Below, one piece after another: positions 34,553 through 43,499 of a DNA stretch of 51,089 nt. Numbering within the stretch: position 1 is the stretch's first letter; every line of letters starts with the position of its first letter. This stretch comes from an uncultured bacterium (GTDB lineage Bacteria > Spirochaetota > UBA4802 > UB4802). A program made the position numbers and the translations under genes. The notes under the pieces were generated by a model, which worked only from the letters and a program-made list of their open reading frames with translations, did not search any database and had not been told where the DNA came from. The stretch spans positions 1-51,089 of the forward strand of contig CALEUQ010000031.1 in NCBI GenBank assembly GCA_937920495.1, read 5' to 3'.

Positions 34553-35074
34553 ATAGATATCCCCATTACTATTTTTTATTATCTCTAATTGCCGCATAAT
34601 TTTTTTTAGATCATCATTATCGGGATTCTGGCTCTGTACCTGTTTTACACCTGCAATAACCTTATCCAGCCTGAAGCGCTCTTTTGTGTATGAACTATCG
34701 GCCTTCAATGCTTTAGAATAATATGCGTACGCATCTGCAAACTTCAACAAATAAAAATTTACAATTGCCATGTTGGTCAGAGCCTTCACATAGTGTGGAT
34801 CTATTGCAAGCGCTATTGTCAACATCTGGTGAGCTTCCTGATATTTTTTTAAGTTCATGCACGCAACAGCACAGTTATTGTAGAACAACTTATTGGCAGG
34901 ATCACACTGTATTGCCAGCATAAAGTATTCGCGTGCTTTTTCATAATTACCGCATTGAAGGTAACACAGGCCTTCTTCATTATGCATTGCTGCTTCATCT
35001 GTTTGTTGTGCCCTGCTTCCAGAATAAAGCCCCACACACATTATAGCTACCAGTAAAAAAATAAGTCGTTGCAT
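34544..35074 (-). CDS. Exported TPR protein
   Basis: This 176-residue protein has a signal peptide (MQRLIFLLVAIMCVGLYSGSRAQ) and three to four tetratricopeptide repeats: GLCYLQCGNYEKAREYFMLA, NCAVACMNLKKYQEAHQMLT and MAIVNFYLLKFADAYAYYSK. A short tail follows. It probably serves as a periplasmic scaffold. AAGGAGATAG precedes the ATG, a strong ribosome-binding site. It lies 15 nt after the ABC ATPase gene in the same direction, so it may be the last gene of the tungstate-transporter operon; a functional link is not evident. Confidence 0.82.
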   Translation of the reverse strand: MQRLIFLLVAIMCVGLYSGSRAQQTDEAAMHNEEGLCYLQCGNYEKAREYFMLAIQCDPANKLFYNNCAVACMNLKKYQEAHQMLTIALAIDPHYVKALTNMAIVNFYLLKFADAYAYYSKALKADSSYTKERFRLDKVIAGVKQVQSQNPDNDDLKKIMRQLEIIKNSNGDIYSK

Positions 35075-35089
35075 AGCTATCTCCTTTTT

Positions 35090-36139
35090 TTAGAACAAGT
35101 GTATAGCACTGCCCTTAAAAATTACAACAACTTTTGCTCCTTTTTTTATATTCATTGCACTCAATGAACGCCCGGTTATCACTGACTGTATAATTTCACC
35201 TATGTTAATGCTTACTTTATATAAGCCTTTCATCTCTGTAACATCAACAACAATTCCTTTAAACTGATTGGTTGCACTGCTTGCCAGCATCTTACGTGAA
35301 ATGATGATATCTTCGGCTCTGAGCATTGCATGCTGGAATGAATTGCGGTAACTATCGCCCAAAAAAAACTTACACCCGTTATCCGTAATAAAATATGCAC
35401 CATCCCGTGCATGCATCACTCTACCGTGAAAAATATTCTTTGCCCCAACCATCTGTGCCACAAATATATCAGTGGGATACCGATACACCTGGGCAACAGT
35501 ACCATGCTGGATGATTTTCCCACTACTCATCACATACAGATAATCGCCAAGCTGCAGCGTTTCATCAAAATCATGCGTCACATGGATGATGGTGGGATTA
35601 TACTCTTTTTTTATATGCCGCACAATGCCAATAAGCTCTTCTTTGGATACCGCATCAAGTGCAGTAAATGGTTCGTCAAGCAACAATAGTTTTGGTGCAG
35701 TCACTATGGCCCGCGCAAACGCCACACGCTGTTTTTCACCACCACTTAATGTAGATGGGTACCGGTGTTGAAGAGGCTTTAGCCCGCATAGCTCCATTAC
35801 TTCATTAACCATGCGTACAATTTCTTGTGTGTGGTATTTTTTCATGCGCAAACCAAACGCAATGTTGTCAAAAACCGTCAGATGAGCAAACAACGCAGGT
35901 TCCTGATACACAATGGAAACATTCCTCTTTTCAGGTGGAACATGCGTAAAATCTGCTTCATCGCTATAGAGAACACCTCGATGCGGTGCTACAATCCCTG
36001 CAATAATAGAAAGTAGTAGCGTTTTCCCTGAACCAGAAGAGCCCATTATCATGGTATGAGCCCCGTCATGAAATTGCAATGACGGGATTGACAGTGTAAA
36101 TTGTGGACTGTGCCATTGTATGTCATGCAGTGTAAGCAT
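35090..36139 (-). CDS. ABC transporter ATP-binding protein, tungstate/molybdate type (WtpC/ModC)
   Basis: This 349-residue ATPase of an oxyanion importer has Walker A GSSGSGKT (33-40), Q-loop VYQEPALFAHLTV, signature LSGGEKQR, Walker B LLLLDEPF and switch HVTHDFDE. A C-terminal TOBE/MOP-like domain (about 285-349) probably binds oxyanion and regulates the transporter. The ATG at 36139 with GGGAG upstream is preferred to the longer frame from 36178. It overlaps the permease by 17 nt. The substrate follows from the WtpA-like binding protein and the tungsten enzyme nearby. Confidence 0.9.
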   Translation of the reverse strand: MLTLHDIQWHSPQFTLSIPSLQFHDGAHTMIMGSSGSGKTLLLSIIAGIVAPHRGVLYSDEADFTHVPPEKRNVSIVYQEPALFAHLTVFDNIAFGLRMKKYHTQEIVRMVNEVMELCGLKPLQHRYPSTLSGGEKQRVAFARAIVTAPKLLLLDEPFTALDAVSKEELIGIVRHIKKEYNPTIIHVTHDFDETLQLGDYLYVMSSGKIIQHGTVAQVYRYPTDIFVAQMVGAKNIFHGRVMHARDGAYFITDNGCKFFLGDSYRNSFQHAMLRAEDIIISRKMLASSATNQFKGIVVDVTEMKGLYKVSINIGEIIQSVITGRSLSAMNIKKGAKVVVIFKGSAIHLF

Positions 36140-36926
36140 TTTTCTCCCTGTAATAAAGCGCAGAACGTATAGCAACAAAAAACACTATGCACAACATTAT
36201 GAGTATTGCAGCAACGGGGCGAGCGCCTTGTAGCCCGTATGCTGAGTACCTATCGTACAGTAGCACCGGTGCAATCATGGGGTGGTAGGCAATAATCATC
36301 ACGGCACCAAACTCGCTTATGCCACGTCCCCACATCATAAGACTGCCGGTAACTATGGCCCTAACCGAAAGCGGCAATATAACATGTGCAAAGCACTGTG
36401 CCTGAGATGCACCCAGTGTCCTTGCAACATTAATAAGGCGTCTGTCAATTGATGAAAATCCATTCTGTACTGCATTAATAAAATAAGGTATTGAAACAAA
36501 AGTCATGGCAATAACAATCCCCGTTTTGCTGCCAACAAATGGTATATGTAGTGAGGCAAATAGCTGTGATATATACTCACTCCCAAATACAAAAAGCAAT
36601 GCTATCCCGCTTGCCGTATGCGGTATGATCATAGGTATGTCACACAGCGTGATAACAAAGCGCTTCAATGGAAAATGTGTAAATGCAAATAGATACGCAA
36701 GTGGTATGCCAGAAATTACTGCAATCAATGTGGCATACACGGCACATTCAAAGGTCAACAGCAGTGAGTGCACCACTTCTTTATCAAAAAATATTCCAAT
36801 GATATCACGTGCCGATACAGAAAACACCATGGCAGCAACTGGCACTACCACAAGAAATGCCACCACACTGGATAGCACAAACACAACAGCGTAGAACAGG
36901 AGATCATGTTTATTTACGTGTATCAC
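36123..36926 (-). CDS. ABC transporter permease, tungstate/molybdate type (WtpB/ModB)
   Basis: This 267-residue inner-membrane permease has six predicted helices. The EAA-type cytoplasmic loop that contacts the ATPase is NVARTLGASQAQCFAHVILPLS, close to the ModB/CysT pattern, and SGIPLAYLFAF and MMWGRGISEFGAVM are also characteristic. Its ATG overlaps the stop of the binding-protein gene by 4 nt and its end overlaps the ATPase gene, so the three form a tightly coupled operon. Confidence 0.92.
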   Translation of the reverse strand: MIHVNKHDLLFYAVVFVLSSVVAFLVVVPVAAMVFSVSARDIIGIFFDKEVVHSLLLTFECAVYATLIAVISGIPLAYLFAFTHFPLKRFVITLCDIPMIIPHTASGIALLFVFGSEYISQLFASLHIPFVGSKTGIVIAMTFVSIPYFINAVQNGFSSIDRRLINVARTLGASQAQCFAHVILPLSVRAIVTGSLMMWGRGISEFGAVMIIAYHPMIAPVLLYDRYSAYGLQGARPVAAILIMLCIVFFVAIRSALYYREKNAYTA

Positions 36927-37840
36927 CTTACAACCACCTTCTTAAGCTCCGCGGGTAATATATCCCATTGATTGCTGGATGCGCGTATCATGGAAAATCC
37001 ATGCCGGGCTATAAGCTCCTTTCCTTTTTGTCCGCACAGAAACGATACAAAAGCAATAGCACCTTGTGTATTAACGGCAGTAAGGGGTATGGAGATACCA
37101 TAGGTAATAGTGCTTCCACACACTGTGTACTGCCTGTGTATGTCTGACAGTGTAATACACGCTTTCTGGTAGCTCTTTTCATATTCAGGATTGCCTAAAT
37201 TAATATGCCCATCCAGTGTTACATACGGCAAGTTGTGTGTTTTTGCAATTGATTTATATATCCAGATCGCATCGCAGATACTTGCAAGCAGGGGTATGCA
37301 ATCAATCTCCTTTGGGCGCATATACTGCACGGGTGAACGAGCAGCAAAGATTTTTTCAAGCTCTGGATTATTATGAAGCTGCGATGCAAGTTTCCATACC
37401 AGGATTGTCCTGTAGCCGCAGGGGTCACGCAGGGGGTCAGAGCGTGCACAGGTAATATCATATCGCACAAGTGCATCCATCCAGTTTGCTGCTATTGCCT
37501 GTGCATATCTGCTTTTGGGGTTATATGCCAGCACCATTTCATTACCTGCAAATGCAATCCAGTATGAGCAATACTTTTTAAGTATACCATCAAAAAGCTT
37601 TATATCAGCCAGGGCAATCACATCACAGGGTTTATGCAATTCAGCAATTTTCTGGGCTGCATCAATACTGCCTGAAGACTCTAAGAGTACTGTATAATTA
37701 TACTGTTTTTCAAATTCAACCTTGCATTCCTTAAAAAGTGCACCAAGGCTGCCAGCATGGAATACCACTATTGTTTCTTTTTTTCCATCAGCACAGGCGG
37801 CACACATACATATACACAGTATGCTCAGTATTGTTTTCAT
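36923..37840 (-). CDS. Tungstate/molybdate-binding lipoprotein (WtpA-like)
   Basis: This 305-residue substrate-binding protein is anchored by the lipobox CMCAAC. The mature part follows the WtpA pattern: IVVFHAGSLGALF, ESSGSIDAAQKI, DVIALAD, FAGNEMVLAYNPKSR, NWMDALVR, RSDPLRDPCGYRTI and GKELIARHGF. WtpA proteins bind tungstate or molybdate very tightly. The ATG at 37840 gives a proper signal peptide; the longer frame from 37921 would add a charged leader. First gene of the operon. The aldehyde oxidoreductase at 40898 is a plausible user of the metal. Confidence 0.92.
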   Translation of the reverse strand: MKTILSILCICMCAACADGKKETIVVFHAGSLGALFKECKVEFEKQYNYTVLLESSGSIDAAQKIAELHKPCDVIALADIKLFDGILKKYCSYWIAFAGNEMVLAYNPKSRYAQAIAANWMDALVRYDITCARSDPLRDPCGYRTILVWKLASQLHNNPELEKIFAARSPVQYMRPKEIDCIPLLASICDAIWIYKSIAKTHNLPYVTLDGHINLGNPEYEKSYQKACITLSDIHRQYTVCGSTITYGISIPLTAVNTQGAIAFVSFLCGQKGKELIARHGFSMIRASSNQWDILPAELKKVVVR

Positions 37841-38220
37841 TACAATCCTGAAAAACAAGCCTTCACTGTACACCAGTTTATTCTCCTTTTTTGGGCGATA
37901 GTTACTGATGAAGTAATCCATGATTGTTAGTATAATGAACTTTGCACTATAGACACTTACACTATACTATAAACCATTATGAAGCCTTCAATATATTTTT
38001 GTCTATACAAAATCAACCCGGGTTGCTATTGTTTTATATGCATCGCTTTGTTAAATTTTTATATTTTTTATCTTGAACAATTTATTGCAGTATTAATTAT
38101 GTCATTTACATATAGCTATCGCATAAGGCTTTTATAATGTGTAGATTTTATTTTGAAAGTTATCATTAGTTATCATTAACAGCATACATATACAACCCGT
38201 AAATTTACTGAATAAAAATC
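37841..38220. other. Divergent intergenic region upstream of wtpA-like and pcrA-like genes
   Basis: This 380-bp AT-rich spacer holds one exact octamer (GCGATAGT, 37895-37902, in GGGCGATAGTTACTG), 55 bp before the wtpA-like ATG. A variant GCTATCGC is at 38115-38122. I could not recognise a molybdenum-cofactor riboswitch or a ModE-type operator. Confidence 0.5.
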
Positions 38221-40425
38221 ATGGACATATTACAAAAACTAAACGAAGAACAATACAAAGCGGTAACACATATCAATGGCCCGCTATTAATACTGGCTGG
38301 TGCTGGATCAGGCAAAACGCGCGTGATTACTTACAGGATTGCTCATCTGGTAAAAAATGCAGGCGTCCCACCATTTGCTATTGTTGCCGTCACATTTACC
38401 AATAAAGCAGCAGAAGAGATGCAAAAGCGCATACACGAGCTCATTGGTCCCATTGGGCAGAGTGTCATGATAAAAACATTCCATTCATTGGCAGTGTACA
38501 TATTACGACGGCATGGCCAGGCTATTGGCATTCCTTCCAATTTTACTATCTACGATGATCATGACCAGGAATCAGTTATTAAAGATATACTGCGTGATAT
38601 GCACATTGACCCCAAAGCGGTAAAACCATCGATGATTGCAGAAAAAATTTCACGCATAAAAGAAAGTGCACACTACATTGAAGGCGGTGATGTTACACCA
38701 CTATTGCCAAAATTTCATTCATTCAATTTCCCTGAAATTTTTACACAGTATCATGAAAAGCTTAACGCTGCAAATGCCCTTGATTTCAGCGATCTTTTAG
38801 TGCGCACAGTACAGCTTTTGCGCAATAAAGAGGTATTACATACCCTGCAGTCACGATGGAAATATTTTATGATTGATGAATATCAGGATACCAATATCGC
38901 TCAGTACTTAATTGCTAAATATTTATCATCAGAAACCAGGAATATATGTGTTGTTGGCGATGATGATCAGTCAATCTATTCGTGGCGTGGTGCTGATATC
39001 CGCAATATATTGAATTTTGAAAAAGACTATCCTGACGCAACGGTGATAACCTTACACAGGAACTATCGCTCAACTGAACCAATACTTAACGCAGCATGGC
39101 ACGTTATAAAAAATAATTATAAACGAAAGGATAAAAAGCTAACATCACACCGTGGTGACGGCCAGCCAATAATTGTGTGCACAGCCAACAATGAATACGG
39201 CGAAGCTGAATATGTGATCAATACCATCGTTACTCTTAAACAAAAGGAAGGCTATGCCAACAGGGACTTTGCAATATTTTACCGTACCAATGCACAATCG
39301 CGCATCTTTGAAGAACATCTGCGCAAAGAAAACATTTCGTATGTGGTCATAGGCAGTGTTAAATTCTACGAACGCAAAGAAATAAAAGACATCATTGCAT
39401 ACATGCGCTTTATTGCAAATCAGCATGATACTGTCTCCCTTCTTAGAATTATTAATACTCCTGCACGCGGCATTGGCGCGTCAACTATAGAAAAAATCCG
39501 TGATGCGGCGTATGTGAATGGTGTCAGTGAATGGAACATCATTGCTCACCATGAAGTATATGCATATAAACTATCGCCTGCCCTTTCTGAATTTAAAGGC
39601 ATCATGCAGAAATTAATTGATACAGCAAAAGAAACTCCACAGCATTACAGGCTTTCCGATTTGTGTATACGTATCCTGGCTGATACACAGTACAAAAAAA
39701 GCCTTGAAGAAGAAAACAGCATTGAATCACGCGGAAGGCTTGAAAACATTGATGCATTTGTCAATAGTATCTTTGAATATGAACATCTTCACCCTGAAGC
39801 AACACTTGATGAATTTTTACAGGACATCTCATTGTTAACACCAGCCGATGAAACTAATGGCACAGTGCAGGATGCGGTGACCCTTATGACCGTGCATAAT
39901 GCCAAAGGGCTGGAATTCCCGGTTGTATTTTTAACCGGCCTGGAAGAAGGGCTGTTCCCTCATGCAAATTCCAGTGATACCGAAGAAGGAATTGAAGAAG
40001 AACGGCGACTTTGCTATGTTGGCATGACACGAGCAAAGGACAGGCTCTTTATAACAGGCGCCGAGATTAGAAGAAGCTGGGGCACCATACAATATAAAGA
40101 AGCATCACGTTTTTTAAGCGAACTTCCTTCCCATGTGTGCGAATTTACGTCGTATAATTCATCGTATACTGCATGGGATGCTCCCAGATCTTCTTCATTT
40201 GACAGATTTATCTCTGCAAACGGAAATAGCAACAAAAGTGCACGTAACGAAATAACCGATTCACGGTTCAAAGTATACCAAAGAGTTAAGCATCCCTCAT
40301 TTGGGATTGGTACTATAACCAGCATACAGGGCAAAGGGGATAATGTTAAGCTCACTATACAATTTGTAAATGGTTTTACCAAAACATTTCTTGAGCGTTA
40401 CACTCCGCTTGAACCCTTATCATAA
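38221..40425 (+). CDS. UvrD/PcrA-type DNA helicase
   Basis: This 734-residue superfamily 1A 3'-5' helicase acts in excision repair and replication. Motifs: Q motif LNEEQYKAV, Walker A AGAGSGKT, motif Ia TFTNKAA, DEYQDTN (motif II), VVGDDDQSIYSWRGAD (III), LHRNYRST (IV), VTLMTVHNAKGLEFPVVF (V) and EEERRLCYVGMTRAKDRL (VI). The C-terminal 60 residues contain the Tudor-like FGIGTITSIQGKGDNVKLTIQF typical of PcrA. Length is typical. The codons of the conserved NYRS carry an iterated octamer (39062-39069), and another lies at 39570-39577. Confidence 0.96.
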   Translation: MDILQKLNEEQYKAVTHINGPLLILAGAGSGKTRVITYRIAHLVKNAGVPPFAIVAVTFTNKAAEEMQKRIHELIGPIGQSVMIKTFHSLAVYILRRHGQAIGIPSNFTIYDDHDQESVIKDILRDMHIDPKAVKPSMIAEKISRIKESAHYIEGGDVTPLLPKFHSFNFPEIFTQYHEKLNAANALDFSDLLVRTVQLLRNKEVLHTLQSRWKYFMIDEYQDTNIAQYLIAKYLSSETRNICVVGDDDQSIYSWRGADIRNILNFEKDYPDATVITLHRNYRSTEPILNAAWHVIKNNYKRKDKKLTSHRGDGQPIIVCTANNEYGEAEYVINTIVTLKQKEGYANRDFAIFYRTNAQSRIFEEHLRKENISYVVIGSVKFYERKEIKDIIAYMRFIANQHDTVSLLRIINTPARGIGASTIEKIRDAAYVNGVSEWNIIAHHEVYAYKLSPALSEFKGIMQKLIDTAKETPQHYRLSDLCIRILADTQYKKSLEEENSIESRGRLENIDAFVNSIFEYEHLHPEATLDEFLQDISLLTPADETNGTVQDAVTLMTVHNAKGLEFPVVFLTGLEEGLFPHANSSDTEEGIEEERRLCYVGMTRAKDRLFITGAEIRRSWGTIQYKEASRFLSELPSHVCEFTSYNSSYTAWDAPRSSSFDRFISANGNSNKSARNEITDSRFKVYQRVKHPSFGIGTITSIQGKGDNVKLTIQFVNGFTKTFLERYTPLEPLS

Positions 40426-40493
40426 TTTTTTTTCTTGACAATTTATACTCAAAAGTTTTCAATTTTAGCAGTAAAAAACATAGGATATACGTT

Positions 40494-40853
40494 ATGGAAA
40501 AAACGCATAAGGTTTCATCAAAGATTCTCAATGATATTCCGGTTCTTATTTTAGAAGGTGATATTACTTCTGAAGCTGATGCCGATATCATGAGTATGTA
40601 TAGAGAACTTAAAGAAAAACATTCCCCTTTTTACCTGATGATTGACTTTAACAAAACAAAATATATTAATTCTGCTGGCATAGCTACATTAATTAACATT
40701 ATTCAGGATTTAGGCGATTTTGGCGGCAAGGTGGTGTTTACCGGCCTTTCACAGCATTTTCAAAAAGTGATGGATATAGTGGGCATCACTGATTTTGTCA
40801 ATATTTACCAAACCAACGAAGAAGCTTTAAAAAATATAGCTGCAAAATCCTGA
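40494..40853 (+). CDS. STAS-domain anti-sigma factor antagonist
   Basis: This 119-residue SpoIIAA/RsbV-like protein has the phosphorylatable Ser in the conserved YINSAGIATL motif (Ser60), at the start of the signature helix. Strands VLILEGDI and FYLMIDF precede it and GGKVVFTGLS follows. Such proteins release sigma factors by binding a kinase/anti-sigma partner when dephosphorylated. No anti-sigma kinase or phosphatase is encoded nearby. TTGACA at 40435-40440 may be part of its promoter. Confidence 0.9.
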   Translation: MEKTHKVSSKILNDIPVLILEGDITSEADADIMSMYRELKEKHSPFYLMIDFNKTKYINSAGIATLINIIQDLGDFGGKVVFTGLSQHFQKVMDIVGITDFVNIYQTNEEALKNIAAKS

Positions 40854-40897
40854 TGTATGTGTACCATACCACCAGTGTGGCCTGTTACTTTATTTCA

Positions 40898-42799
40898 TTA
40901 CTTCTCTATCCCCAATTTCTTTAGCAATTTCTTTGTTGGCTTTCCTTGTTCATCCCATCCCCTGAGTCTATAGTATTTTTTCAACATCTTATCAAGTGGA
41001 ACGGTATATCCTTTTTTGCCATACATAAGCGGTTCTCTGGTGAAGCGAGCAGGCAGCGAATCATCTTTTGCAGTCAACCCTTCCCGTATATTAAACATCC
41101 TCTCCAGAGTATACCCTCGCTCACCAACCAGATAATATCTTCCAAAATCCATCTTCATCCCGGTGGCAAGTTCTATTGCTTTTGTATGCGGAAGTAGCGG
41201 CACATGAAAACGCATAAGCCACTTTGGCATCCTTACAGTAAGATCAACAAGTATCCACGTATGCGTAAGGATAAACTGCAACAGTGAAAAAAGCCATTTT
41301 CTGCCAGGCACTTTATAGGCAATAGCTGGCACGAATGTCCATGAAGTAAAAAGGCAATTGCCTCCCGCACTCACTGCAGCCAGTAAATTTTGGTCAAGTA
41401 TTGTCCATGATGGTTTTGAGCGATAGTGATGGGGATTGAGTGTCACTGGCCCTGTTACCTCAAAGTATATCATGTACCCACCATCTAAATGACACGCACC
41501 ACGCGATGCAGTGGCATATCCAAGGCCATGACCCACTGACGCACGTGGCTCATAGGCGGCAATTTCCAGACCCTTTACGTGCGGTGCATAATCATGGGCA
41601 TTATACTTTTGCGCAAGGTATCGCACACCGTTTGAAAGCTCCTGCCCAATCCCACGTTTATATGCAATATCTTCAATTACCTGTAATATGTTGTCTTTTT
41701 TTCCAAATTCAATGCCGCACTTCCATACGCCGCGCTCATTGAGTTCCGCAGCAAATCCCATCAATGTACCTGTGGTAATGGCATCAAGTCCCAAAAGGTC
41801 AAGCTGATAGTTCCACCTGATAATGCTATCCATATCATCAATGAGCATGTTAGAGCCAAGCAGGGATAAGATTTCATATTCAGGGCCTTTTACCTCTTTG
41901 CCATCAATCTCAACAACCCTGCCGCAGCGAATAGGGCATGAAATACATCCTGAATTTTTTACTAAAAATTCTTCGGCCAGACGCTCTCCACCGATCTTCC
42001 ATGCACGCTCAAAACTACCTTTAGAAAAGTTTTTTGTTGGCAATGCATTGTTCATGGAAAGCGCCGTTAAAAAACCTGCCGTACCGTACCGTGGTGCAAA
42101 TTCACCGGTTGCAGGATGCTTCTGTAACATGGTAATCCACTGTTTAACGTGTTTTTTGAACTCATCATTATTATAAATGGGAATCTTTTCTGAACCCCGC
42201 GCAACCATGCCTTTAAGGTTTTTTGATCCCATAACAGCACCCATGCCGCACCTGCCGTGGCTTCGTTCCTGGGAAACCACTGATGCAAATAGAACCTGAT
42301 TTTCACCAGCAGGCCCAATAGCCATGGTGCCACCCTGCCCCATTGCCTTTTGCGCATCCTGCGTATTCATACCCCAGATATCACCGGCGTCCCTGATATG
42401 CACGGTACCATTGTCAAACTCAATATATACCGGTTTTGGTGCTTTCCCACGCACCACTACACCATCAAAGCCCGCACGTTTCAGGTGCATGCCAAAATTA
42501 CCGCCACTGTTAGAATGCCCTATGAGGCCAGTGAGCGGGCTTTTGGCTGATATATCAAATCTGCTGCTTGATGGCGCACCGGTCCCTGTGAGTGGCGATG
42601 TCATGACAATCAAAATATTCTCAGGCCCAAGCGCATCTGCACCCGGGTTTAGCTCATCCCATAATATCTTTGTGGCAATAAAGCGCCCCCCTAAATACTT
42701 TTCCCTGTCTTCATCAGAAAGTGGATACTGGCTAACGCTTCCCGTTGTAAGATTAATATCACAGATTGTTCCCATATAGCCTTTGAATTTACTTGGCAT
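40898..42799 (-). CDS. Tungsten-containing aldehyde:ferredoxin oxidoreductase
   Basis: This 633-residue enzyme of the AOR family oxidises aldehydes to acids with reduction of ferredoxin, using a tungsten-bis-pterin and a [4Fe-4S] cluster. The N-terminal domain starts DINLTTGSVSQYPLSD and has KYLGGRFIATKILWDEL. The cluster ligands are GCISCPIRCGR (Cys285, Cys288, Cys292) with the fourth Cys in GGNCLFTS. Pterin-contact segments include RCGMGAVMGSKNLK. The ribosome-binding site GAGGT is used. It overlaps the end of the MarR gene by 11 nt, so the pair is one operon. The tungstate importer lies 3 kb away. The physiological aldehyde is unknown. Confidence 0.94.
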   Translation of the reverse strand: MPSKFKGYMGTICDINLTTGSVSQYPLSDEDREKYLGGRFIATKILWDELNPGADALGPENILIVMTSPLTGTGAPSSSRFDISAKSPLTGLIGHSNSGGNFGMHLKRAGFDGVVVRGKAPKPVYIEFDNGTVHIRDAGDIWGMNTQDAQKAMGQGGTMAIGPAGENQVLFASVVSQERSHGRCGMGAVMGSKNLKGMVARGSEKIPIYNNDEFKKHVKQWITMLQKHPATGEFAPRYGTAGFLTALSMNNALPTKNFSKGSFERAWKIGGERLAEEFLVKNSGCISCPIRCGRVVEIDGKEVKGPEYEILSLLGSNMLIDDMDSIIRWNYQLDLLGLDAITTGTLMGFAAELNERGVWKCGIEFGKKDNILQVIEDIAYKRGIGQELSNGVRYLAQKYNAHDYAPHVKGLEIAAYEPRASVGHGLGYATASRGACHLDGGYMIYFEVTGPVTLNPHHYRSKPSWTILDQNLLAAVSAGGNCLFTSWTFVPAIAYKVPGRKWLFSLLQFILTHTWILVDLTVRMPKWLMRFHVPLLPHTKAIELATGMKMDFGRYYLVGERGYTLERMFNIREGLTAKDDSLPARFTREPLMYGKKGYTVPLDKMLKKYYRLRGWDEQGKPTKKLLKKLGIEK

Positions 42800-43259
42800 A
42801 CTTTACCTCTTTTGGTGTATAATGTGGTATTGCTAATATGTCAGGAATTTTAGATAAAAGTTTTATAAACATTGCACACTCGTCGGCTGAAGCTGTAGCA
42901 AGATTATGTATTGCCGTATCAAAGCAAAAGTCTTCAATTGCAGCAAGGCACTTTTTCCCCTCTCCGGTGAGTGACACATACACCACCCGTTTATCTTTTA
43001 AAGACGTTGTACGCTTCACCAGGCGTTTTGACTGCAACCGTTGCACAATACGCGTAGCTTTATGTAACGGTATTTCCATTGCACTGGCAATGTCGCTTAT
43101 TGTTTGTTTTGTGTTATTCACAAGTGTCATTGCATAGTATAACTCGTAAGTAATACCAAAATATTTTTCCTTGAAGCGTTCAAGATGATACACTGCGTAT
43201 AGCACATCACGCATCAGCGCAACAATCTCTTTTTTTTGTTTTTTGTGGCGATAGTTCAT
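42789..43259 (-). CDS. MarR-family transcriptional regulator of the AOR operon
   Basis: This 156-residue winged-helix repressor or activator has the MarR core TISDIASAMEIPLHKATRIVQRLQSK (given here only as the region about residues 52-80), then the wing KRTTSLKDKRVVYVSLTGEGKK. The ATG at 43259 follows AAAGGA; the longer frame from 43343 would run through the palindromic operator and is rejected. The start codon region itself reads ATGAACTATCGCC and so contains an iterated octamer. It lies first in an operon with AOR and is likely autoregulated through the inverted repeat at 43287. Confidence 0.88.
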   Translation of the reverse strand: MNYRHKKQKKEIVALMRDVLYAVYHLERFKEKYFGITYELYYAMTLVNNTKQTISDIASAMEIPLHKATRIVQRLQSKRLVKRTTSLKDKRVVYVSLTGEGKKCLAAIEDFCFDTAIHNLATASADECAMFIKLLSKIPDILAIPHYTPKEVKYAK

Positions 43260-43286
43260 GGCATCAGTCCTTTGCAAAGACAATAC

Positions 43287-43319
43287 AAAAAAATACTTGC
43301 AGATTGCAAGTATTTTTTT
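43287..43319. promoter_or_regulatory. Perfect 15-bp inverted repeat, probable MarR operator
   Basis: AAAAAAATACTTGCA (43287-43301), a GAT spacer and TGCAAGTATTTTTTT (43305-43319) are exact mirror complements. The site lies 28 bp upstream of the MarR ATG. A second small palindrome, TTTGCAAA (43271-43278), lies between them. The size and symmetry fit a dimeric MarR protein. The right arm (TTGCAAGTATTTTTT) recurs at 48715-48729. Confidence 0.7.
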
Positions 43320-43360
43320 AATGAGAACGAGGTGTGAGCTCAATATACTGCGTGCATGGA

Positions 43361-43455
43361 TCCCGACTTGCGTCGGGACAGGTTCCCGACTTACATCGGG
43401 ACAGGCTCGATTCAGGATCTAACGATTACGGATCATGTCCGGAATGACTTTAACT
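43361..43455. repeat. Dispersed hairpin repeat cluster
   Basis: TCCCGAC-TTGC-GTCGGGA (43361-43378) is a perfect 7-bp hairpin. It is followed by a near copy TCCCGAC-TTAC-ATCGGGA (43384-43401), then CAGGCTCGATTCAGGATC and TCCGGAATGAC. The parts match those at 15522-15620 and 50790-50815. It sits between the divergent MarR and VKOR-DsbA genes. Confidence 0.75.
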
Positions 43456-43499
43456 ATCATTGGGAATAATAACTAACACTTTTTTTAAGGGAGTAGCTT

